From CAZJYI01 sp964550025 (lineage in GTDB: Bacteria; Verrucomicrobiota; Kiritimatiellia; UBA8416; CAYOBW01), in contig CAZJYI010000163.1 in assembly GCA_964550025.1 (NCBI GenBank), positions 1 through 23,592 on the forward strand: a stretch of DNA of 23,592 bases. Direction: 5' to 3'. Under the pieces are notes generated by a model, which ran no database searches, was not told the origin of the DNA, and saw nothing but the letters and a program-made list of their open reading frames with translations. Shown here piece by piece: positions 7,330 through 15,900 of this stretch (position 1 is its first letter; each line of letters starts with the position of its first letter). Position numbers and translations under genes: made by a program.

Positions 7330-8649
7330 TCAGTCCAGCTTCTTCAGCACGACGTTGCGGAACTTGACGGGGTCGCCGTGTCCGGCGAAGCCGAAGTGGC
7401 CGCTGGTCCGTGTGCGCCCCTTGAAACGCGCTTCGGGATACATGAAGGTCTTGGGGTCGACCTTGGCGAGATCCGTGTCGAGGATCACGAAACCGTTGAC
7501 CTCGGCCTTGATCGACGAGCCCTTTACCGTGACTTTCTGGAAGTTCCACTGGTTCGGTTCGCGCTCGTACCCGCGCAATGCCGGTACCATGCCGTAGGCG
7601 GACGCGTGGTACTGGTGGGGCTTGAGTTTGGCGAATTTCGGATGGTTGTTTTCCAGGACCTGGAGCTCGCACATGGCGTCGTAGGCCGGATTGCCCTTGC
7701 CCGGGTGGCGGATTGCCAGTCCGTTGTTGCCGCCGGGCGGCAGGAAGAAATCGAACATTACGGTGAAGTCACCGTACTCGGCCTTGGTGAACAGAGTACC
7801 CTTGTTCGGAGTCATCGCGCCGTCGGCGACCTGGACCTTGTCCACGGGGCCGGCCCAACCCTCCAGGTTCTCACCGTTGAAGATCGGGTCGTAGCCGCCT
7901 TCGCCCGTGTGGAGCTTCCGGAGGTACTCATTCGCCTCCTCGGGACCGATCTCGCGCAAGAAGACGTTGCGCCAGCGAATCTCGCCACCGTGCGTCTGGA
8001 GCTGGATGGGGCCCGTGCGCGGCACGGGAACCTTGCGGTCGAAGTAGTTGTGCAGCTTGGCGTTGTCGACCACGAGCTGCCTGTTCAGCTTGATCGTGAC
8101 GTAGTCGCCGACCATCTTGATGTGGAAACTGTTCCACTCGCCGAACGGCTTGTCGGCTTTGACCAGCGGGTCTTTGCCCGGCGCGCCCTTGGCGTTGTTC
8201 CACAGTCCGCCGGACCCCTTGTCGGCACCGATCTTGAACTTCTTCTCCTCGGTGGAATCCCAGATCTGGACCTGCGGGCAGCCCCGCAGGTAGATGCCCG
8301 AATCCGCCCGGGGCACGGTCTTGTAGTCCACCATGAGCTCGAAATCACCGTAGAACTTGTCGGTGGACAGGTAGAGCCCGCGTCCATCATTGACCAGCAC
8401 GCCGTCCTCAACCCGCCAATGCTGCCGGATATTCTCGCGCGACTTCTCCTGGCGTGCCTTGAACTCCTCGGGAGAGAGATTGACGTACTTCTTGTAGTGC
8501 TCGGTCCCCAGCCCCCACCAGCCTTCCAGGTCCTTGCCGTTGAACAGCGCGGTGAAGCCCTCCGGGGGAACGTTGAGCTGGGCGCAAGCGATGGTAACGG
8601 GGAGCACGGCGACGATGAGCGTGAGTGAGAACCTGCGGATGCGATTCAT
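7330..8649 (-). CDS. Secreted protein with two DUF1080 (3-keto-disaccharide hydrolase fold) domains
   Basis: Predicted exported protein of 439 residues. An N-terminal signal peptide (MNRIRRFSLTLIVAVLPVTI, cleavage near CAQ) precedes two copies of the DUF1080/PF06439 concanavalin-like fold. Copy one starts at FTALFNGKDLEGWWG and copy two at YDPIFNGENLEGWAG. Each has a GDFxxM(V/F)D strand (GDFELMVDYKT, GDFTVMFDFF), a xSGIYLRG/NGLAIRHPG strand, and a closing strand ending in FRNVxL or WRNVFL. The family occurs widely in Planctomycetota and relatives; characterised members act on 3-keto sugars, but the substrate here is unknown. The ATG at 8649 is fixed by a perfect AGGAGG six bases upstream (minus strand). 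It has its own promoter candidate and stands alone. Confidence 0.88.
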   Translation of the reverse strand: MNRIRRFSLTLIVAVLPVTIACAQLNVPPEGFTALFNGKDLEGWWGLGTEHYKKYVNLSPEEFKARQEKSRENIRQHWRVEDGVLVNDGRGLYLSTDKFYGDFELMVDYKTVPRADSGIYLRGCPQVQIWDSTEEKKFKIGADKGSGGLWNNAKGAPGKDPLVKADKPFGEWNSFHIKMVGDYVTIKLNRQLVVDNAKLHNYFDRKVPVPRTGPIQLQTHGGEIRWRNVFLREIGPEEANEYLRKLHTGEGGYDPIFNGENLEGWAGPVDKVQVADGAMTPNKGTLFTKAEYGDFTVMFDFFLPPGGNNGLAIRHPGKGNPAYDAMCELQVLENNHPKFAKLKPHQYHASAYGMVPALRGYEREPNQWNFQKVTVKGSSIKAEVNGFVILDTDLAKVDPKTFMYPEARFKGRTRTSGHFGFAGHGDPVKFRNVVLKKLD

Positions 8650-8693
8650 GCGATTCCTCCTGTTTGTGATGCCCGTACTGTATAGCACCGGGA

Positions 8694-8729
8694 AGAAGAC
8701 TGTATAGCATTAGCGAGAAGGAACTTCAA
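8694..8729 (-). promoter_or_regulatory. Sigma-70-like promoter for the DUF1080 gene, with a duplicated tgctatacagt word
   Basis: On the minus strand TTGAAG (8729–8724) is followed after exactly 17 bases by TATACA (8706–8701), preceded by TG at the extended -10 position. Transcription would begin near 8694, about 45 bases before the ATG at 8649. The 11-base word tgctatacagt, which contains the -10, occurs again as a direct repeat at 8687–8677, 22 bases downstream. The second copy could be an operator or an alternative -10. Confidence 0.5.
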
Positions 8730-8769
8730 TCCTCTGTACTGCCAACGTGTGAATTGGTGAACTCTCCGT

Positions 8770-8916
8770 TTCTCGCGAGAATCTCGCGTCCTATCCGTGG
8801 GCTTCACCATCCGTGGCTTTTCCGTACTACAACCCACCGTCTTCTTGTTCTCTTGACAGGATTTACGGGATCAACGGGATGGGAAGGGCTATCCTGTAGA
8901 TCCTGTTGATCCTGTC
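8770..8916. repeat. Intergenic repeats: ttctcgcgagaa palindrome, atccgtgg direct repeat, and gacaggat inverted repeat
   Basis: No gene is seen between 8650 and 9004. Beyond the promoter it holds a perfect 12-base palindrome ttctcgcgagaa (8770–8781) and two copies of atccgtgg (8793–8800, 8809–8816). It also holds an inverted repeat with arms 8855–8880 (starting gacaggatttacgggat) and 8891–8916 (ending gttgatcctgtc) that agree at 21 of 26 positions around a 10-base loop. The atcctgt word is itself repeated three times in the right arm. Such words recur as dispersed repeats in many environmental bacterial genomes. Confidence 0.75.
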
Positions 8917-9004
8917 CAGCATTCCCGTTCGGGTGCGGCTATGCTGCGCTATGTGTTCCGCGGTAGTTGACCCCTTTGTAGGAGCCGCCGCTACGTTGTG
9001 CGTG

Positions 9005-9592
9005 CTATGAACAGGCAAGATCAACCAGCACCTTTGCGAGACGGGTGTCGGGACATCGGTAACGAACCCGGTTGTCGCGTCGCACGATCAGACCTCGTCG
9101 TTCGAGTTTGGAGATATGGCGTCGTGCGGCACGCCTGGACATCCGGCAGAGTCTTCGCAACTCGGCGGGTTGCATGTACCCGCTGTGGCGGAGAGTGCGA
9201 ACGATGTCTACGCGTCGCGGATGAGTGAATGCGGTCAGGTCACGGAAGATCTGCTCGGAGCTTTGCCCCTTGCCGAGTGTCTCGCGCAGAACACGAACCA
9301 GTGTTTCGGCTCCATGCACGGACTTGTTGGCCCCGACGCGGTAGTACACGAACCGCCCGACACGTTCCGCCATCAGCAGACCACGGGCGTTCAGCGCCCG
9401 CAGGTAGAGGCTGGCAACAGGCAACGAGAGCCCGAGAGTCCCGGCGACATCCGTGACCGAGCATCGATCGTGCTTCAGGAGATGACTGAAGATCTGAAGC
9501 CGGTTGAGATTGGCCAGTGCCCGGCAAGTCCGCCAAATCGTAGGTTGCAGATTCTGCATCTGACTGTGACCCGATCCTCGTCCTTTTCGCAT
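9005..9592 (-). CDS. ArsR-like transcriptional regulator with two tandem winged-helix domains
   Basis: Predicted DNA-binding repressor or activator of 195 residues. Residues about 18–85 form an ArsR-type winged helix (LANLNRLQIFSHLLKHDRCS, then VTDVAGTLGLSLPVASLYLR as helix-turn-helix and LLMAERVGRFVYYRV as the wing). Residues about 110–190 form a second one (FTHPRRVDIVRTLRHSG, AELRRLCRMSRRAARRHISK, then RGLIVRRDNRVRYRC). Typical ArsR proteins have a single such domain in about 100 residues, so this looks like a fused duplication. No clustered Cys/His metal site is obvious. The ATG at 9592 lies two bases from a 30-bp palindrome and lacks a Shine-Dalgarno, suggesting autorepression and possibly a leaderless or very short leader. 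Target genes are unknown. Confidence 0.82.
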   Translation of the reverse strand: MRKGRGSGHSQMQNLQPTIWRTCRALANLNRLQIFSHLLKHDRCSVTDVAGTLGLSLPVASLYLRALNARGLLMAERVGRFVYYRVGANKSVHGAETLVRVLRETLGKGQSSEQIFRDLTAFTHPRRVDIVRTLRHSGYMQPAELRRLCRMSRRAARRHISKLERRGLIVRRDNRVRYRCPDTRLAKVLVDLACS

Positions 9593-9594
9593 CG

Positions 9595-9624
9595 CTAGGC
9601 CACACTTCTAAAAGTGTGACCTAG
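9595..9624. promoter_or_regulatory. 30-bp palindrome, likely operator of the winged-helix regulator
   Basis: Arms ctaggccacactt (9595–9607) and aagtgtgacctag (9612–9624) are reverse complements at 12 of 13 positions around a ctaa centre. The palindrome begins two bases beyond the start codon of the regulator. A 13-4-13 layout suits a dimeric ArsR-type repressor. No U-tract follows in either direction, arguing against a terminator. No second copy was noticed in the window. Confidence 0.65.
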
Positions 9625-9820
9625 ACATGTCAAGAAGCTATTCGACGGAAGTGGGGGTGGAATATGGGAAGAGTTGCGTAGAAGAAACGCACCACCGTGC
9701 GTGCTCCCTTTTCACCCGCCTTGCGTCATGGGGCGGGTCTTGACTTGCTATCCGTCTCGCAATCGTCGAGACTGATCTGAGATCGGGCTTTATGCAGACG
9801 CCACCGTTGGTACCAGGAAG

Positions 9821-10114
9821 ATGAAGACATCCAGCAACACAGAAGACGGCATACGAGCAGCCTGGTGGTACGATCTGCTGTGGGGCGTTGTTTTCGCATT
9901 CGCCGCATTCGGGGCATACAGGTACTTCGTCTGGTTCGAGTCGTCTGACCGATCGGTTGTGATGTGGGCTCCCGTTGCATTTGTGTACGACCTATCCGGG
10001 AAGTGGGGCGTGGTTGCCGTTCTTTGCATATTGTCAGTGGTCTGCTTTGCTAGTGGAAGGAGGAAACTCCTCGCAATCAAATCAAGCGGACAAGACAATG
10101 CACGGGAGAATTGA
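9821..10114 (+). CDS. Small hypothetical membrane protein, two transmembrane helices
   Basis: Not recognised as any named family. The 97 residues contain a Trp/Phe-rich hydrophobic helix at about 19–38 (DLLWGVVFAFAAFGAYRYF), a short loop with charged residues, a second helix at about 62–78 (WGVVAVLCILSVVCF), then a basic tail (SGRRK). Lysines and arginines follow helix two, suggesting a cytoplasmic C-terminus. The ATG at 9821 has agga four bases upstream, rather close. Base composition looks less GC-rich than the neighbours and codon use is less biased, which may mean recent acquisition or a false call. It lies alone, about 200 bases from the regulator's palindrome; any control by that regulator is inference. 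The 228 bases before it hold only a small gtctcg/cgagac hairpin (9754–9772). Confidence 0.5.
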   Translation: MKTSSNTEDGIRAAWWYDLLWGVVFAFAAFGAYRYFVWFESSDRSVVMWAPVAFVYDLSGKWGVVAVLCILSVVCFASGRRKLLAIKSSGQDNAREN

Positions 10115-10279
10115 CCCAACAACATGCACATGTACGCGCCCCGTACCGGCAGTCCTATGTGGACTTGTCCCTGAAGGGAGACATGTCTGCTGTCCACGAT
10201 GACTCTTTCCGAGATCGTGCGCCTCTCGGAAGCACTTCAGGATCTCGCCAAGCCTGAAGCTGAATGAGCACTGAACAGC

Positions 10280-12949
10280 CTACTCTGGAACAAAGAACCC
10301 GGCGAATGCGGCGGCAACCTCCTCGCCGGCCTTCTCGTAGCACTTTGCCGCTGTCTCGGCGTCTCCGGCGCAGTCAAGGTAGAAGCCGGTCACCCCGTAG
10401 AGATTCCTGTTGCCGGGCTCGTTCTTCGTCAGGGCGAGAACCAACGCGGCGCGGTCCCGCAACGGCAGGTCTTCGTAGCGGATGACGATATCCCCTTTCC
10501 GCGAGCCGGTCGCGGGCGCGAAGGTAAGTTCCCCGGAGGAGCCCGCGCGCACCAACCGAACGGGAGACCGCGCGCAGGAGAGGCGGACCGTGCCCTTGAG
10601 CAGGTTGCCGACCTGGGGTAGTTCCGAGAGCTTGACGATGACCTTCTTGTCGATGCCGGCCAGAACGCCGGGTTTGGGCACACGCTTGGATGTCGTCGTC
10701 CGCGCGGTCCGAGCCCGTTCCATGAGTCGTTGCATGAGACGCTCCTCCATGACCTGCGGCGAATCGATCCGGTAGACCCGGATGTGGCCGCTTCCCGCCG
10801 GTGAGGCCCAGACCACGGCCCCGTCGTCGAGCCCAATGATGTCGCAGTACGGGGAGATGTGCGCATCGGGCACGGGGAAGGGACCGGCAGCCGGCTTGGC
10901 GGAGGCGTCCAGCAGCTTGAGCTGAAGCGTGGACCGGTGGCTCCCCGCAGAAACCTCTTCCCAGGCGATCAGGATGTCCCGACCATAGCGCGCGATGCGC
11001 GGGAAGGCCGCGTAACGGTCCTCGCCGTACGAGGTTACCCATTCCTCGCGAACCACCTTGCCCGAGTCATTGAGAATCTTGAGGCAGACGTCGTGCGCGG
11101 GGCGGTCGTTGGACGTCGCGAACAGTACGGCGAATGTCTTGTCTTTCAGGGGAACAAGTCCGCCGGTCTGGCAATGGGTCGTGTTGTCGCCCGATTTTCC
11201 CGGGACATCGTGGTACCTGGCATTGACCAGGTTGGCCTTGCTGCCTCCGGTGTCCGTCCACTTGCTGAAACCGAGGGCGCGCGGGTAGGCGTCGCCGTGG
11301 GCCAGTGCGTAGTACGAACCGTTCGCCACGATCAGGCGCTGGTCGAAGTTGTGGCTGAAGAACCACCCGTTACCGACGTGTTTGTCGCCCGAATGAAACA
11401 GTTGTCTCCCGTTCGGCCGGATGAATCCGACGTACCCCCCCTGATGCCGGACCCCGTCTTTCCACTTCATGCTGTGGCTGAGGTAGAACCCGAAGATATC
11501 GCTCTTCTCGTTGAAGACGACGCGAGCCGTCCCGGCTCCACCCGGTCTGCCCTTCGACCACAGGTCCTGCGAGCTTTTGTCGCCGAATATCCGGGTGTTG
11601 AAGAGCTCTTTGCCCGCATTGTCGAAGCGTGCGAGCCAGAATTCGAAGGCCTTGTCGCCGTGCGTGTTGTCCTTTGAATACCCCACGACGTAGGAGTTGT
11701 CGCGCGGCCGTCGAGCTGCTCCCAGGAGACTCCCGGCGTCCCGGATGAACGCGGGGGCCACTTCGCCCGTTTTGCGGGCGGGAGCGTCGCACTGCAGGAT
11801 TCGAACGGAACGTGCGGACGTGTCGTACCACGCGACGTCAAAGGCCCCCTTGGCGCCGGCCATGACCGATACGAGCGGCTTATTGCCGTACGCGGACAGC
11901 TTGGTGTGCGAAGGTGTACCGGGCGGTGTTCCGTCGACCTGAATCTCGAACTGCTGGACGGGCACCGAGCCGGCCACAATGCCGCACAGGTAGCGGAACC
12001 ACCCGGTCTCGAGGGCGGCGGCACCCTTGCGGTCGATGAGTGCGGGGGAGCCCTCGTCACCCGCGGCAGGTTGTTGGGCGACCTTGGCGAGCATGCCGCC
12101 CAGGACGGGGCGCAGCCTCGTGGTGGCCAGGAGGTGGGCTACAAAGCCGGTCGCCAATGCCCTGTACAGCGCTTCGTCGCCGGAGGAAAACGCGTTGTCG
12201 GACTGGTGGAGCAGTCGATGCAGATCGGGTCGGAACTCCGTGTCGTCGCATATGGCCGCCTTTAGCGGTTGCACAAAGGGCCCGTAGCGGGATTGCGCTA
12301 TCCAGGAGTCTCTCCCCGGATCCCGTACACGCACATCGCATGTTTCGAAGTAGACGGCGCCGCCTTCGCGGACAAACCAGGGCACACGGCGTCCGGCCGC
12401 GCAGACGCGCAGAAGGGCTCGGGCGGTCTCGTATTGCAGCGTCCTGATATCGAAACAGGTGTCAATGGAGCCCCGCGTAGGGTGATCGGCAGCAAGGTGC
12501 ACCTCGGCGAGGAATGCGCCTCTCTCCCGTGCCGTGACCTTGTGGTACGCGCCGCCGTCCGCGTGCGCGCCCTTCGTGGCGCGGTAGAACTGTTCGCGTG
12601 TCTTGTGGAATACCAGGCGGACCTGCGCCGCTCGCGGCGTGAGGGAGAGCCCGAGAAACCGGGGGAACGCCTTCAGCATGTCCTCGGCGTAGCATACGCC
12701 TTCAGCCGCCAGTCGCGCGGAGATGCTGGTGCTGACTTCCAATCCGGCCTTCGCATGCGTCCAGTATCCATTGTCGGCCTGACGGATTGCCCTCGCGAGG
12801 AAGGCGACGCGTTTGGCTTCGGTGTCGCTCCAGAAGAACTCGGGCGGCGCGGCAGCGTCCTGCGCTGTGCCCGAGGTCACGGTGCAAAGCGCCGCGCAAA
12901 GGAGCAGGGCGGCTGGCGACAAGAGAGAGGGTCTGCCGGTGTGCTGCAC
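10280..12949 (-). CDS. Exported protein with degenerate peptidase-MA-like domain and probable beta-propeller
   Basis: Predicted secreted protein of 889 residues with a signal peptide (hydrophobic core around LSPAALLLCAALCTVTSG). Residues about 40–210 look like the gluzincin/DUF1570 type: LQYETARALLRV (171–182) sits where such proteins have an HExxH helix, and PWFVREGGAVYFE (190–202) matches the downstream PxWLxEGxAxYFE motif. Both zinc histidines are replaced (Tyr173, Arg177) while Glu174 and Glu195 remain, so protease activity is unlikely. Residues about 340–740 show repeated beta-strand and Gly/Asp patterns of a propeller. The end (LYGVTGFYLDCAGDAETAAK) looks like a TPR helix pair. The start is GTG, with gaggt just upstream, 6 bases after the stop of the haem-protein gene, so both are co-transcribed. 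Exact function unknown. Confidence 0.8.
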   Translation of the reverse strand: MQHTGRPSLLSPAALLLCAALCTVTSGTAQDAAAPPEFFWSDTEAKRVAFLARAIRQADNGYWTHAKAGLEVSTSISARLAAEGVCYAEDMLKAFPRFLGLSLTPRAAQVRLVFHKTREQFYRATKGAHADGGAYHKVTARERGAFLAEVHLAADHPTRGSIDTCFDIRTLQYETARALLRVCAAGRRVPWFVREGGAVYFETCDVRVRDPGRDSWIAQSRYGPFVQPLKAAICDDTEFRPDLHRLLHQSDNAFSSGDEALYRALATGFVAHLLATTRLRPVLGGMLAKVAQQPAAGDEGSPALIDRKGAAALETGWFRYLCGIVAGSVPVQQFEIQVDGTPPGTPSHTKLSAYGNKPLVSVMAGAKGAFDVAWYDTSARSVRILQCDAPARKTGEVAPAFIRDAGSLLGAARRPRDNSYVVGYSKDNTHGDKAFEFWLARFDNAGKELFNTRIFGDKSSQDLWSKGRPGGAGTARVVFNEKSDIFGFYLSHSMKWKDGVRHQGGYVGFIRPNGRQLFHSGDKHVGNGWFFSHNFDQRLIVANGSYYALAHGDAYPRALGFSKWTDTGGSKANLVNARYHDVPGKSGDNTTHCQTGGLVPLKDKTFAVLFATSNDRPAHDVCLKILNDSGKVVREEWVTSYGEDRYAAFPRIARYGRDILIAWEEVSAGSHRSTLQLKLLDASAKPAAGPFPVPDAHISPYCDIIGLDDGAVVWASPAGSGHIRVYRIDSPQVMEERLMQRLMERARTARTTTSKRVPKPGVLAGIDKKVIVKLSELPQVGNLLKGTVRLSCARSPVRLVRAGSSGELTFAPATGSRKGDIVIRYEDLPLRDRAALVLALTKNEPGNRNLYGVTGFYLDCAGDAETAAKCYEKAGEEVAAAFAGFFVPE

Positions 12950-12955
12950 GGGACC

Positions 12956-15900
12956 TCAGCGGGTTGTGGCGCTGACGAGCGTTTGCGGTGCGGCTTCGCA
13001 TACTACGCGGAACCCCACGTTGTACACTCCCTGCCACGGCTCGTAGTCCAGGCGAAACGCGGACCGGGCACGGCAGGGGCGGTCGTAGAAGGACCCTCCG
13101 CGTGCGACCCTGCGTCCGGCGGCCGAGGCTGAATCGCGTCCGTCGCCCTGGTCGTAGGGGTAGGGCCGGTATACGCTGCGCGTCCACTCCGCGACGTTGC
13201 CGTGCATGTCGTGAATACCCCAGGTGTTTGCGGCATACCGTCCGATGCTCGTTGTGACCACCGCTCCGTCGTTGACGCCGACGATGCTCGGAATCCACTT
13301 TGGCGAGTCGCGACGTGTGAGGTTGTTGACGTTTTTGTCGGCCAGGTTGGCGTGCTTGGCGAAGTCGGCGTCAACGGAGCCGTAGTTCATGGTCTCGCCG
13401 GAACCGGCCCGACAGGCATATTCCCACTGCGCTTCCGTGGGGAGCGAGAACTTCAGGTCCGTCTTCTTGCTGAGCCAGTCGCAGAAGGCCATGGCCCGCT
13501 GCCATGAAATGCGGATGACCGGCTGTTTGGCGCTGTTGGCCGCTATACCGCGGTTGCCCTGGTCCTTGTTGTAGATGCTGATGTAGCGGCTGTCGTGCTT
13601 CGGGTCGAACAGGGCGTACTGCTCGTTGCTGACTTCGAATTGCCCGATCCAGAAGGGGCGTTCGATGCGCACTTTGCAGGTCGGCCATTCGTCCTGCCAT
13701 CCCTGGATGTCGCCCATGACAAACTCACCGGCGGGGACGAGGACCATCTTCAGATTCACGCCTTCCCCGAGCTCAACAGTCCGTGTCGTCCCGCCGCCCT
13801 TGGCGGCCGAAGCCTGCCGCTTTGCGGCTTCATCAGCGTTGAAGGGCCACCCCGCCGCCGTGGCCGTGCGCGTGGGCGGCTTGGGCGGATTCGGCTTCAC
13901 GGGCGTGATGGTGTTCTGTTCTGCGGCAATGACGGTTTCGGGGTCCGCGTTGACGGCGGCGTAGAGCTTCATCATCTCCAGGCGGCGCTCGCGGATGTTG
14001 CCGGCGATCTTGCGGTGCTCGGTCCACGTGCCGTGGTCGGGCACGTTGAGATCGATCCACGTGACGAGGCGGTCCCATGCTTCGTCATCCAACTCGACGC
14101 CCCCGTGGCCTTTGCGGAGCATCTGGATGAGCTCACTGCTGTCGGCGTGGTACTCGGCCGGCGGCAGGAGGTGGTAATCGCTCTCGGGGCCGGGGCGGCG
14201 GACGTAGGGGTGGAGGGCCAGGTAGGACGGCGTGAAGCCGCGGTGGCCCTTCTTGTCCGTGCGGCGCAGGTCGGCAATCTGCTTCCCGGACTTTGTGGGT
14301 TGGCCGTTGTGGCAGGAGACGCAGTGGCGGTCGAGGACGGGCTGCACTTCGCGCTGGAAGCTGAACCCCCGTGTCGGCCCGTACCAGGGAGTGACCTCGT
14401 CGGGTTTGCTCTGGCTCGCCAGCGAGATTGTCGGCGGCGGCGTGCTGTTCTGGTTTTCGTGGCACCCGACGCAGGAGAGAACTTCTCCGGGCATGGCGGT
14501 GAACCAGCTCCGCATGAGCTGCACGGCCTTGCCGCCCTGGTCGATGGACTGCACGGCAACGGGCGTGTTGGCGGGGATTCGGAACAACGCCGAACCGTCC
14601 GGGCGCACCGGAACCGTTCCCATGATGCGATGGACATCCCAGGGGCCGTCGATCCCGATGTGGATGTGGCCCCCCATGCGGAAATAGGCGTAGTGCAGTT
14701 CGTAGATGCGCAGCTTCTTGATCGTGCCGCGCGGCACGCCCTTCAGACCGTCGCCCTTGTAGACATCGTTGAGATAGATGACGGAGTCCTTGCGGGTGAG
14801 GTCCACGGAGTCCGGTACGACCGGGGGGCGCTTGGTCTCGCGAAACGGCACGGGCTCCAGTAACGCATAGCCGGGTTCGCTGCGCAGCTTCAGCATGTTG
14901 TCGAACACATCCACGAGGTAGATGTCCCAGGGCTCCTTGTTGTTCTTCTGGCACGAGACAAGGAAGTACTTCTCGCTCAGGGGGTAGGGATGGAGGAAGC
15001 GAGGCCAGCTCCCGTTGACCAGCCCGTCGCGGATGACGGGCTCGACCTCCTTGCCGTATCCCGGAATGCGTTGCACGACGCCCTGCGCTTCGTGGCGCCC
15101 CTTGGCGGGATCGAAGAGAATCAGTTCACCCATGCGCGGCACACCGTGGTGTCCCGAAATGACGGCGATCACCTGGCTGGGGTGCCCGGGAATCGGCCGA
15201 GCGTAGAAAATGGAATTGGGCCAGTAGGAATTGCTGCCGTAGAGCTCCATTTGCCGCGTGCCGTCGGGGTTCATGTGCATCAGGATGCGCGTGAAGTAGT
15301 GCGGTGAATCCGAGTATTCCCAGCGCGTGTAGGCCACGCGCCCGTTGTTCAGGACGGTCGGGCACCAGTCGTGGTCCTGGTCGAACGTCAACCGGCGCAC
15401 GTTGCCGCCGTCACGGTCCATGATGAAGAGGTTCGCCACCTGGTTGCCTCCACCGACGCAGGGGACCCCCTGGAAACAGCGTGTCGACCCGAAGATGATC
15501 CGCTCGTCGGGCAAGTAGCAAGCGTCGTAGTTGTCTACGTCGTTGTAGTCGCCCAGCGTGACCTTGCGCAGGTCCTTTCCATCGGCGCCGAGCTCGAATA
15601 CCTGCCAACGGTTGTTCGTGCCCGTGGAGCTGAAGAGCATGCGGTCAGCGTCAAAGTGCAGGTCCACGTCTCCGACAAAGCGCGACCCTTCGGGCTTGTA
15701 GAGCGTCTGCAGCGCTGTGTCGGGGTCGCGCATGTTGAGAGCGCAGATTTCGTTGTCATACCCGCTTCGCGGCAGGGCGCAATTGCCCTGCCAGTTCTGG
15801 GGAAGGCCGTGGTGTCCCTTGCGCTTGACCAGCAGCAGCTTGTCGAAATCCAGGAGGGGATTGGAGAGAAGGGCCTCGCGCTGGAATGCCATCAGCTCAC

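Noticed and set aside
7378..8628. 416-codon plus-strand open frame opposite the DUF1080 gene
   Set aside because: Antisense shadow; the minus-strand gene has a signal peptide, ribosome site and domain repeats.
10159..10197. gtggac…gtccac inverted repeat between convergent gene ends as a terminator
   Set aside because: The inner pairing is bulged and there is no T-run; too weak to call.
10199..10267. 22-codon open frame beginning MTLSEIVRLSEALQDLAK
   Set aside because: It reads like the N-terminus of an antitoxin-type protein, but stops after 22 codons, has no well-placed ribosome site and no partner gene. At most a remnant.
12956..13790. Sulfatase-activating enzyme
   Set aside because: The FGE fold is present but the catalytic cysteine pair is not, and no sulfatase gene is nearby.
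13595..14863. 422-codon open frame on the plus strand opposite the haem-protein gene
   Set aside because: It mirrors the minus-strand gene, which has haem motifs and domain matches. The translation has no recognisable motif and reflects GC-rich codon bias.
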